The notes under the pieces: model-generated | The model's input: only the letters and a program-made list of their open reading frames with translations | Database searches by the model: none | Told to the model about the DNA's origin: nothing | Source: Dioscorea cayenensis subsp. rotundata | Lineage: Eukaryota > Streptophyta > Magnoliopsida > Dioscoreales > Dioscoreaceae | Assembly (NCBI RefSeq): GCF_009730915.1 | Contig: NC_052477.1 | Coordinates: 26,926,578-26,990,577, forward strand | DNA length: 64,000 bases | Reading direction: 5' to 3' | Program-made: the position numbers and the translations under genes | Part shown: positions 1 to 17,065 of the stretch, in pieces | How positions within the stretch are numbered: the first letter of the stretch is position 1 | Layout: each line of letters starts with the position of its first letter

Positions 1-102
1 ATAATGCCTAGATCCATCTGATATCATTAGTTCCCAGCATCCTTTTTGTTTCTCTAAATTTTCCAACTTAATCTAGAAGGAGTTTTATTGAATATGTCAT
101 AG

Positions 103-2672
103 TGCTTTTGCTGAATATATGACTAATGGAGGGGATTTGGCATACCAACAACTTTGTGGAGAGATAACAGTGGAATTCAATGATTGTTCCAAGCAGGTAA
201 ATAATGTTTTGCTGAATTCAGTTCCCAAAATTGTTTATCGAAATTTATTTTGTTTTGTTATTTTCTTTTGCAGGTTCTTGAAATGGAATCCCAGCTTTTA
301 ACACCTGATCTTGCCCGTGGGGATCTTGCTAGTCTTCTAAGGTCAGTCCAGTCAAAGGAGAAAGAGAAACTACAAATGGTAATTTGCCATTACTTAAATC
401 AGGAATTTTGTGATCTCTCATATCTTTATAAGATTCACTTTGCACTGAAAAAATGCATTATTTTGTTTTTTGAACTGAGCCAAGAATCACCTCACCTGTA
501 CTGTCAATTTACTATGTCCACCACTTAACACATGATGAAGACATAAAGTAGCATATAGTAATTATAGTTTGACTGATATGGGTGTTTAAAGTGTTTAAAG
601 TTGTTTGAGATCCCGAAGCATGGGTTTTAATTGCTGGGGACTTGCAGGGATTTGAGAAATTTATTTTTCCTTTTATTATTTTTTTCTTTTTTATTCCCAG
701 TATTCACAAACTTATAATTCTGAAGACTCTGAAGCGTCTGAAATGTGTCTGGCTGAGGATGAATATGAATATATGATGTGCATTCTTTAGTGCAAGTAAG
801 CATTCATGTTAGTTGGATCCTTGTCTAGCCTATCATATAGTTCTGTAATCTGCAACTCATCATTCAAGGGAATTTAAAACAGAAATCCTATTATTCATAC
901 ATACTGCTGTATTTCAGTCCTTCATGTATTCATACTCCATATTTACACTTCCTTTAAGATAGCGTTTGGTTGGATGTAATTCTAAATGCAGTGGATTTCT
1001 AGTTACAATGTAACTGGAAATACTTGGCTTTCAAAATACAGTGCAGTCAAATCTTGTGTTTGGTTGGATGTAACTGGAATTACTGTATTATAAGATTTTA
1101 TGTTTGTTTGGAATGATTTGTAAATCTGGAATTGGAAAACATGTGTATAAATGTATGGATATGTCTGCGTATATGCATATACACACACATATATATATAT
1201 ATACATATACATATATGTATATATATATATTTGTGTATATATACATATATATTTATATATATACATATATATGTGTATTTATATATGTGAACATACTATA
1301 TATAGGTATATCTATGGAATGTATATACATACATGTATGTATATATAAATATATGTATGTATATGTATGTGCATACATATGTGTATATATGTATATGTGC
1401 ATGTGTATATGTATAGATTTATGTATATATATATGTATGTATATGTATGTGTATACATATACATATATGTGTATATGTATATGTATATATATGTATATGT
1501 GTATGTATATATATGTATATGTATAGATTTATGTATATATGTATGTATATGTATGTGTAAATGTATATGTGTATATATGTATATGTATATGTATACGTAT
1601 AGATTTTTGTATATATATATATACACATAATATATATATATACATCTGTATATATGTATATATGTATATATATACATATGCATATATACTGGTTTTGAAC
1701 TCCCGGGATTTGGTTTTACGGTCATTTTGACCATAAACCAAAATCCCTCAATGATGGGATTTCAAAAGCACATGAAAAATGAAATACATCAAAACAAACA
1801 CCGGATTTAAAAAAAGTAAGGGATTTGGAGTTACATGTAACTCCAAATCCCTTGAAACAAACACTACCTAAGAGTCTTGGTTTAGATTTTACTTCAATCT
1901 CGCCCTGAAACTTCCACATGCACATGCAGAGATATTGTTCTGAGTTTTATTGAGAAATTCTGCGGTTGATAAATGTGTTTCTATATTTGCTTGCCTTGCA
2001 TACATGTGATGCTTTAACCTCATCCTGATGAAAATAACAACTTATGTACTGGTACACATTTCCCTTCAGTGAATTAGTGACCGTTGACCTTTATTCATAG
2101 ATATTGGATGAGAACTGAATTTTTCTCGGATTTTATTTTAATAGTATTATGCCAAATAACACATGCACATTAGTTCGTTCTTTCTTTAGGGCACAATATT
2201 GTTTGAAATATGCTTTGAATGTAAACTGAAAGGTTTCCAAGTGCATTAGTTGGTGAAACCATGCTCCTTCTATCTAGTGCTGCAACAACTTTCATTTGAG
2301 AGTTGTTCCTTGTGAACTATAAGTAGAATTGGATTTTTTTCCCCTACGATGCTGTTGCTTTTACAGACCATAAATTCTCTACTTTTTCTTTCAACCTAGA
2401 CTGCAAAGATTCAGATATTAAAGAAGGCAGGCAGACCATCAGAGCGGCTGGTGAGCCATGAGCATTGCCATTACCACAACAAGCCAATGTCACACGAGTG
2501 CTTGCATATTAATGAGATCACAGAGGCCTCAGGCACAGAGGAAGCGGAGGCTGATGCCGAGTACGATAATGCTCTCAAGGAAGCCATCCAGAGGGTGCAG
2601 GACACGGTTACTGGAATCAATGAACACTTGGAAGAGGTCAGGTATGAGATCGAAGCACTGCAGTCCGAGTAG
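103..2672 (+). CDS. REX1-B (required for excision 1-B) domain protein, 3' part
   Basis: Three exons are visible: 103-196, 274-378 and 2400-2672 (stop TAG 2670-2672). All have GT-AG borders and one continuous frame. The N-terminus lies before the window. The middle exon reads [20 protein letters not shown], followed by a KEKEKLQM stretch that joins [12 protein letters not shown]. This matches the conserved block of the REX1-B family (small proteins named after an algal DNA-repair locus): a helix of the form 'PDLA..LR..Q..E+EKL.LT...Q'. The last exon adds a plant-type tail with a His/Cys-rich start ([10 protein letters not shown]) and an acidic C-terminal helix (about residues [13 protein letters not shown] onward) that is probably coiled coil. 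The 2-kb last intron carries a MITE with a large AT microsatellite and a possible cassette exon. The function in plants is not established; the DNA-repair role is family-level knowledge only. Confidence 0.8.
701..790 (+). other. possible poison/cassette exon in the REX1-B gene
   Basis: A strong acceptor (T-rich tract then CCCAG, ending at 700) precedes a phase-0 open stretch of 29 codons. It is acidic ([18 protein letters not shown]) and ends in TAG at 788-790, with CAA|GTAAGC just after. Exon 2 also ends in phase 0, so inclusion would give a shortened protein with a different acidic tail. The main product joins 378 to 2400 directly, as the family alignment requires. This is an inference from splice signals only. 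Confidence 0.3.
960..1866. mobile_element. MITE-like element with terminal inverted repeats, in REX1-B intron
   Basis: The left end (TAGCGTTTGGTTGGATGTAA) and the reverse complement of the right end (TAGTGTTTGTTTCAAGGGAT) share the TAG[C/T]GTTTG[G/T]TT pattern. Both ends then carry an 'AGTTACA..TGTAACT' palindrome. This is typical of short non-autonomous hAT or PIF-like elements. I see no convincing target duplication. The centre is taken over by an AT/GT microsatellite, listed separately. Confidence 0.6.
1160..1690. repeat. degenerate (TA)n/(TATG)n/(TGTA)n microsatellite
   Basis: About 530 bases consist almost only of TA, TG and TATG units. Every reading frame through it is a meaningless Tyr/Ile/His/Met string. 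It lies inside the MITE at 960-1866. Confidence 0.95.
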
Positions 2673-3444
2673 CCATGATAAAAGAAAAACCTGAAGCATT
2701 TGTTCTTGATGTCAGGCTTACATTTCTGAATATTGTCATGATCTGTAACAATGTTACATTATTTGCAAATGAATATATTCATTCAGAAGATTTCACTTTT
2801 GTCCGGCACATTGTTCAACATTCATTATTGAAGTGCAATTTCACTTTTGTAATTTTAACTTACTATTTTTTCAACAAATGATCACATTAGTAGTTAGTCT
2901 CCGTTAGAATCTTTTACAAATAATGAGAGTTTGAATCATAAGTGAGGGCATATTGCTAAAAATGTAAGTAGTGATTGTATATGGATGGTTTCATCATCTA
3001 TGTGTGTGTGGGTCTGTTTTTTCTAGCTCTGTTGAGATTTATACCCATCTCTTTTTTTATCTCGTCCTCACTTGCTCCTGTGACAGTGAAGTTTATGTAT
3101 GTCCTGTTTTTGTATAACATTTCCTGTGATGGTGGAGTTTGTGTACGTCCTGTCCTGTTTTATGAAGTTTATGATGAAAATTATGTATAAAATATAACGA
3201 ATTAAGTATTGAGTTCCATAAAGCAAACTACTATAAAAATTATTTACAAAAAAGTATTCACACGTGCCAAGTCTAGACTCACGTGCCAGGGGCCTGTGTC
3301 CGTATCGCGTGACCTTGACGCGCGGGTCTTCATTAAAACGAAGCCCTCGTCTCCTCTCTTCTTCCCTTTCGATCGCAGATCCCCTATCCCTTCTCTTCGC
3401 ATCCGAGGGGGAGAGAGAAGCAGCTTTGATCTTTGCGTTCCTAG
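2673..3444. other. REX1-B 3' flank and ARF copy 1 promoter/5' leader
   Basis: There is no gene here. The first part is the likely 3' UTR of the REX1-B gene. From about 3290 the sequence becomes GC-richer and CT-rich (3340-3440), which looks like the transcribed leader of the ARF gene. The leader ends at CCTAG|GTAATT (donor at 3445). Confidence 0.6.
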
Positions 3445-3651
3445 GTAATTGCTTCGATCTCGATCTCAATGTCTACTGCGTTCTCGATTTGCATCTCTTT
3501 CTTGTTCGATCCATTCCGATCTCGTCTTTTCTAGGGTTTGATTTCTCGGATCTAATGCCATTTATGCGTCTCAGTTGTGGATCGTTGCTTTTCTTTTTCC
3601 TTTTTGTTGGATCTTATGGGATCATGGTTTGTGATTTTGGTTTGTGATTAG
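3445..3651 (+). other. 5' UTR intron of ARF copy 1
   Basis: The donor GTAATTGCTTCGATCTC at 3445 and acceptor ATTAG ending at 3651 bracket a leader intron 15 bases before the start codon. The second ARF copy has the same arrangement (8617-8862) and a nearly identical donor context, GTAATTGCTTCTATCTC, so the leader intron predates the duplication. Leader introns of this kind often raise expression in plants. Confidence 0.75.
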
Positions 3652-3660
3652 GAGCTTTAA

Positions 3661-7518
<3,858 letters not shown>

Positions 7519-8616
7519 ATTTCTCACTCGTCTTGGTGAGGAGGTGTCGGAGGTGGCGCTGGTGCCACCGTGTCCCATGAAGTGAGCTTAAACGGACAGA
7601 TGGTGACTCCGGGCTTTTCTTTGTTGATTTGCTACTCCAGAATTTGATAGCGTGTACTTGCTAGTGACTGGAACTATTTCAGTAATTGTCTTTGTTTATG
7701 ACTTTATGGTATATTTTGAAAATTTAGTTTGGATCCTCTCTTTCTGTTTCTCTTGTTTCTTTTTTTCTTCTTTTGATCTGTTCTTCCGTTGCATTGTTGC
7801 AATTGTTTGGCAAATCATCAATCCTGTGGAGAAGTCAACTGTGTTTTTAATTTTTATGATGATTCACATCGTGGTTTGAAGCGAACATAACAAGCTTCAT
7901 CCATTCGGCAAATTAATTGGGTAAATGCCGTTTGATGCATAGCGTTGTTCTCCTGTGGTGCAATTTTCCTTCAAAAGATTAGTTTAAGAAGTATCATGTA
8001 TGATTACAGCATCGTTCACTTCTGATTTATTTCAGTTATTATTATTATTATTATTAGTATTAGTATTATTTTCTTAGTCTCCATGTGTATTGGTGGGTAC
8101 TCTACCCAATTCTCATTAGTAGGGTCATTTTAGATTGATTGACTTTTTGCAAAATTAATTTTTTATAAATAATCACTCTTGCGTTTTTGTTCAGGTTATG
8201 TTTTCTCTATCAACGTAACTGAACAAAAAAAAAATCAAAATCAAAATCAAAATATATTTTCATGTAAAAAATATATATATAAAAATCATTAGTGCCTTTA
8301 TTCACCAAAATTAATTTAAATTTAAATTTACATTTACTTAATTCAAGGATGATCCGTGCTACTGATCTCCAAAAGCTTTCTTAATTAAATTTGAAATTTT
8401 GAAATTACTTTCTTAATTAAAATTTCCCTTTTTTTTAAAAAAAAAGAGACTTAAAATTATCATCTTTTTAATAGCTAGAACTGGAAATGGTTGTAACCTT
8501 GTTGCATCGTTGTCCTTTCCCTCTTCCCGTGCTCTTCTCTCTCTTCTCGTCCGCTTCGGTGTGAGATCCACGCGCTTCCCTTCTCCGTCTCTCGGCTTCT
8601 CATCCCTCATCTCTCG
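7519..8616. other. spacer between the two ARF genes
   Basis: The first 400 bases are the likely 3' UTR of copy 1. After that come an (ATT)n tract (8037-8070), AT-rich filler and a CT-rich leader for copy 2 (about 8510-8616). No other gene is visible. Confidence 0.6.
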
Positions 8617-11857
<3,241 letters not shown>

Positions 11858-12542
11858 ATCTTAGCACTCTTTCTCAGTTGAAGACAATGATCTCAAAACG
11901 GATACCTGATCCTTAGTTATTAATTGTCAAATTGCTACTGCAAAACTTCATATTTTGCCTCTTACTTCATATATGGTTGCCTGGTATTTGTAGCGTTACA
12001 CTTTACTATTTGGTTTTTGCTTGTTGACTCTGCTGCCTTTTGGAATGATGATGTTGATTACCTTGCCATTGCTTATATTAATTTATCCTTAAAGCGTACT
12101 AAGTTAACCTCTATTTGGTCAGTTGGGTGTATTAAATACAATGGGAAAATTGGACTCACATTTTTTCCCCCAAATTAATGTTATTAGAACTCCATGCTGG
12201 TATACTAAAATATACGGGTATATTAAAATATAATGTATTACAAGCAGTTTATTATTGAAAAAAGGAAAAATGTAATCAAAATACAACTTTAAATATTGGC
12301 GGATTATATCTATTTTAATATAAGCACCTAGTATGTAAATTAGAAACAGTTAGAATGACGTGTTCTCAGACATTGTTATTGTTATTATATCATGAGAAAA
12401 GTCCTCAGTAGACTAAAAAAAATGATCAATCAATCACATATTTTATTTTTTTTAAAAAAAAAACATTCTCCCAAACTCCATCAAATTCAAACTAATAATA
12501 ATACAACAAAATAAAAAACAAAAAAAACTAAAAACAAAAAAC
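11858..12542. other. ARF copy 2 3' UTR and convergent spacer
   Basis: AT-rich sequence containing the 3' end of ARF copy 2. It converges with the minus-strand reductase gene. No further gene is visible. Confidence 0.5.
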
Positions 12543-13918
12543 TCACCTGAGACTGAGAGCTTCATCATTCTCCAAAACCCACCACCACCTCTTCAACCTC
12601 TCCACCTCCCTCCCAACAACCAAATTCCTCCCCAAACACTCCAAAGTCCTAAACCCCAACCTCAAATCCCCAACCAAATCCTCCACCTTTCCCATCTCCA
12701 TCCTCTTATACAAATAACTCTCAAACGTCCTCTTTTGCACATACTCATCACCCACACATCTCCACCAAAGCTTCTCTCCCCCAATTACTCTTATAAAACA
12801 CGCTCTCCAACATTCCCATGAACCTAAACATCATCCCAAATTCCTCATCCCACTTCCTCAAATACCCTTCCTTCATCTCCTCCTCCTTCACCATCCTCTC
12901 CCCTCCTTCCGACGCCTTCACCACCGCTTCTCCACAAACTCTCCCGCTCTTCGCCGCGAAGTATATCCCTTCTCCTGAGCACTTCGTCACGTACCCCGCC
13001 GCGTCCCCTACCAGCGCCACCCTTCCCACCACTCTCCTCGCCCTTGGGTGCTCTGGGATTGGATGTGCCTCCACCTTTATCACTTCCCCTTCGCCGATCT
13101 TCTCATTCGCCCTCCGCCGGATTCCGGTCTGGTATTTCTTGATTTGGTGCTTTGATGAGATGGTCCCTGTGCCGACTGCTACGTGATCGCATTTGGGGAA
13201 GACCCAGGCGTAGAAGTCTGGGGAGACGTCATCGCCGATGTACATTTCGGCGAGGTCGGAGTAGTGCTGCATCTGGGCATCTGGGAGGCGGATCCGCTCT
13301 TGGAATGCGATCGCGTGGGTGTTGGATCCCGCGTTAATGGATTTGGCTACTCGGCTGTTGGTGCCGTCGGCGCCGATGATGACGTCGGCCGCGAGGGTTT
13401 GGGTTTTTGCCGCCGGCGTTGTAGTGGATGAGATAAGGGTCGTGAGGGGTGCGTGGGAGGGTGAGGGAGGTGAAGAGGCCGTGGAGGAGGTGAGCGCCGT
13501 GGGAAACGGCGCGGTCGCGGAGGAAGGAATCGAGGACCTCACGGCGGAGCATGGGAATGTGTTGGCCGGGGAGGAGGGCGGAGCCGAAGTCGGCGGTGAG
13601 GTTGGAGGGGGAGATGATGCGCATGCGGGTGACGCGGCGGTCGATTAGGGATTCGGGGATGGAGAACTCGTCGAGCATGCAGAGAGGGATGGCGCCGCCG
13701 CAGGGCTTCGTGCCGGAGGGGCTTCGTTCGATCAGGTATGTTTCGATCCCTCCTTTAGCTAGGGTTTCTGCGGCGCTCGCGCCCGCCGGGCCGCCGCCGA
13801 TCACGGCGGCACGGAGCTTGGCGGTAGTGAGTGAAGGAGTGAGCTGGCGAATGGGCTTTGTTTGAGATTTGAGGGGAGTGATGGAGGGAAGGAGGTGGGT
13901 TGTGGCGGCGGCGGCCAT
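12543..13918 (-). CDS. CHLP: geranylgeranyl reductase-like protein (CHLP family), two frameshifts
   Basis: Start ATG at 13918, stop TGA at 12545-12543, no introns. The N-terminus (MAAAATTHLLPSITPLKSQTK) looks like a plastid transit peptide. Then come the FAD-binding Rossmann motif AAVIGGGPAGASAAETL, PCGGAIPLCM, DVIIGADGTNSRVAKS, SPDFYAWVFPKCDHVAVGTG and ALVGDAAGYVTKCSGEGIYF. These are hallmarks of the enzyme that reduces geranylgeranyl groups to phytyl for chlorophyll, tocopherol and phylloquinone. Two one-base excesses break the frame: one in the T5 run at 13404-13408 and one in the C3 run at 12751-12753. Ignoring them gives 457 residues, close to the usual ~465. The C-terminus (KRWWWVLENDEALSLR) is divergent, so this may be a second GGR-clade paralogue. 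The stop codon overlaps a perfect donor-like CTCAG|GTGAGT. The breaks could be assembly errors or real decay; TOM40 nearby has the same kind. Confidence 0.85.
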
Positions 13919-13988
13919 GGAGGTGGGATTAGGGTTAGAGATTGAGGGTTTGGGAGAGATGGAGAAGAAGAGGAAAGAAGAAGAAGAG

Positions 13989-14012
13989 AATATATATATA
14001 TATATATATATA
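13989..14012. repeat. (TA)n tract in the reductase 5' leader
   Basis: An uninterrupted TA dinucleotide run lies 70 to 95 bases upstream of the reductase ATG. Its neighbourhood is GA-rich on the plus strand (CT-rich on the coding strand). An upstream in-frame ATG at 14038 would translate it as Tyr-Ile repeats, so I prefer the ATG at 13918. Confidence 0.8.
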
Positions 14013-14417
14013 ATATAAACAATTCTGAAGCTTTTCATGATGGGTTTTGTTTGTCTGGAGAAAGTGGAGGTGGGAAGTGGCGCCCGCCCGTGGCGGGGTG
14101 CATGAGGGAGCTCTGATCTCGAGGCGTTGTTGTTGGAGATCGGACGGACATAATTGAAGGTTTCTTGTCCTTATTATCTTTTTAAATATTTTGATATTAT
14201 ATATATATATTAAAATAGTTCATTATTTTAAACTATTTTTAAAAAAAATAAAAAGAGAATTATTTTAAATATTATTTATTTTTATTGATTTTTAAAAAAA
14301 TTGGCATAAATTGTTTGGTCTATCTATTATTAGCATCAAATTTTCTACATGGTTGATTGTGCTCCACAGGACCACAGCCTCCACTAAAGAAGTGAAGAAA
14401 CACAAAATTGTTTTCTT

Positions 14418-15706
14418 TATGTATGTGCTCTTATAGATTTTTTAATATATTGTAAAAATAAATAAATTACTATAATAAGCATGTTTTGGGATTATTTACC
14501 GGACACATTTTCGGGGAAAACAGAAAATTTTCTCCTTTATTTTTGTTTTTATTTTTTAAAATCTGAAAACGGGGAGTTTCTCTCATTTTCATGAATTTTT
14601 TAATAGAAAACAGGAGATTCTCTCGTTTTCTTTTTCTTTTTTTTTAAATTCTTAACGGATAAGCATGGCTGCCGTTAAGAGTTTTAAATTTTTTTAAAAT
14701 TTATATTAGAAAATAATATTTAAGTTATATTTTTTATGTTTTATTTTTTAAAAAATACAAATCTCAAAAATATTTAAAAATAGAATGGTCAAACTTTGTC
14801 AGAAATTATTGCGAAATATTTAGTATAAAATAGGTCTGTCAAACATGCACCGATTACTAATTTAGGACGAGTTAAACTTATATTAGTCAGTAATTAATAT
14901 AAAGTAGGATGGTCAAATCTGCATCAGTTAATATTTAGTATAAAATAGGAAAGTCAAATCTACACTAGCCAGTAGTTAGTATAAAGCAAGATGGTCAAAT
15001 CTATACCGGTCAGTAATTAGGACAATCAAACTTGTACTAGTCTTAGTACAAAAGTAGAACGGTCAAACTTACATCATTGGTCAAACTTGCATCGATCAGT
15101 TATTAGTATAAAGTAGGTCAGTAAAATTTGCACCGGTCAATAATTAGTGCAAAGTAGGATGATCAACTTGCATCGGTTAGTACTTAGTACAAAATAAGAC
15201 AATCAAACTTGTAAAATAGATAAAATGTGATCACTTTATAATTTTAAAAATATTATAAAAAATTATCAACAAAAATCTTGTATGCGTGAAAATATAAAAT
15301 AACGGATAATTATAAGTTGAAATAGGATTAGGGGAGAAAATGAGAATGAAGAGGAGGTGGTATGAGGTGGGAAATAAAGATTATATAAGAAAAAAAAAGA
15401 AGTTGCAACTGTAAAAAAAAAAATTTTATGACCGTTAGAAGGGTGACTAACGTGTGTGTGTGTATATATGTATATTATATATATATATAATATTTTTTAA
15501 AAATAAAAAAGTGAATAATAATCTTTCATTCATGTTTTTCAAAAACGAAAAACTGGAGATGCTCTCCCATTTTTTTATATATATTTTTTTTTATTTTCCC
15601 TAAAATGTGCGTTTTGGTGTTTTGGTAAATAATCCAAAACTTGCACATTTTAATAATTTTTTATTTTTTACAATATTTTTAAAAAAAAACTACACTTGCC
15701 ATATAG
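14418..15706. mobile_element. non-autonomous DNA transposon with ~150-bp inverted ends
   Basis: The left arm (about 14430-14590) and right arm (about 15530-15700) are inverted copies. TTTTGGGATTATTTACC at 14484-14500 matches the reverse complement of GGTAAATAATCCAAAAC at 15624-15640. The flanking TTGTAAAAATAAA and ACACATTTTCGGGG blocks also match. The interior has no gene; it holds a minisatellite (separate entry). Long inverted ends suggest a MULE-like or foldback element. No target duplication was identified, so the exact borders are uncertain. Confidence 0.6.
14786..15212. repeat. minisatellite, ~45-bp unit
   Basis: About nine degenerate copies share the core GGTCAAACTTGCATCGGTCA followed by GTAATTAGTATAAAGTAGGA. 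It lies inside the inverted-end element at 14418-15706. Confidence 0.75.
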
Positions 15707-17065
15707 CTTTTTTATATTTATAAACAAATTTAAAAAAATTATTATATTATTTTTACTGTATTTAGCACTAATATATATATATATATATATTACTTTTGAA
15801 GCTTAATATAATATAGATTATTCTTATATGGTTGTGCATGTTTAGTCTATTAACATTAAATATAACTGTAACTTTTTAGTTTATTAGCATTAAATTTTTT
15901 ACGCAAGGTTTCATTCATATTGAGATAGGTTTGAAACCTATACACATAGAGTAAGGGTATAGATGCGTGTTAAGAGATTAATCTTATTTTTGTATATGAC
16001 TGTAAATTGGGGATAATATGTTATTGTTTTAAGTTATCATATGCGTAATCTGTACTTAATAGCTCATTCATAGGAGTGTTAATTTTTTGGTTAACCTCGC
16101 TGAACTTCAGATGGGCTACTAAGCAGCTCAGCCATACGAGATCATGATTAATTAATTAATTAAGGAATTAGTACAACAAAGACTGCCTAAGTACTAACAA
16201 CAATGAAACCATAATTAATTAAAAATAAACTGATCTACATCAGCCGTTAGATGGTAGGTAGAGATATTATCCATGACCATCTCAGCCGTAGATTGCACTT
16301 TCTTCCACATAATGAAAGCAGTGGATGTGGACTGTTTCTTTTGGCCATTATTATAACTTTAGAACTTTTTATTAAGTTTCTAATTTGTTATCATGGTCCC
16401 ACTAATAAATGGCTCCCACCTCCTCATCCACCTCCCTTTGTTAGTATCATTGTTCCTAAAAGACCCCTTTAATTACATGACCCAATAATTTTTTTAATTC
16501 TCAAAAAATAATTATATTTATTATTTATGTTATTGATTTCACCGGCATAAGAATTGTACTTAGTCACTTCATATAATTTTTGAAAAGGTGTATATGTGAC
16601 TAACTATCTTACACAAATCATGACCTTTATCATTCTTGGCTGGTATATCCAATATAGAGAAAAAAAATCTATTTTTTAGAGACTAATTATTAAATTAAAT
16701 ATAATAATATAATATTAATGCTTAACAATAGTAAAAATAAAAGAAACAGGACCCCACGTGAAGGACAAAATGGTAAATCAGGTTTAGTGCATGCAAGCAT
16801 TGGCCCTCCAACATGACAGCAACGGTCGGTCAGTGCACAACAGAGCATGAGATCAATAGAGATCCCTTCTCTCTTTACACTATCAACTCTAAATTTTTAT
16901 TTTATTAATTTTATTTTATTTTTTTAATGGTTTTCTAAACCCTCATCTCTTTATTGTTTTCTTGTTTATATATATATGTATGTATTTTGCCCACTTCTTC
17001 TGTTTGTCTGAAGAGCCACCAGAAAAGTACCAGATTTCACTCTTTGGGATTTCATTGCAAAGAAG
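15707..17065. other. AT-rich spacer and AGD14 promoter/leader
   Basis: No gene is visible up to 17065. There are AT repeats at about 15769-15790 and 16965-16976, and a CACGTG-like ACCCCACGTGAAGG at 16751-16764. A short region before the ATG at 17066 is likely leader. Confidence 0.5.

Noticed and set aside
1003-1741. Several 60-140 codon ORFs on both strands
   Set aside because: They translate the TA/TG microsatellite into Tyr/Ile/His/Met strings; not genes.
12745-12760. An intron to explain the second frame change in the reductase
   Set aside because: The protein continues without any missing residues across the site, so there is no room for an intron; a one-base excess is simpler.
12818-13865. 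Plus-strand ORFs up to 122 codons opposite the reductase
   Set aside because: They are antisense readings of a GC-rich coding sequence; the minus strand carries all family motifs.
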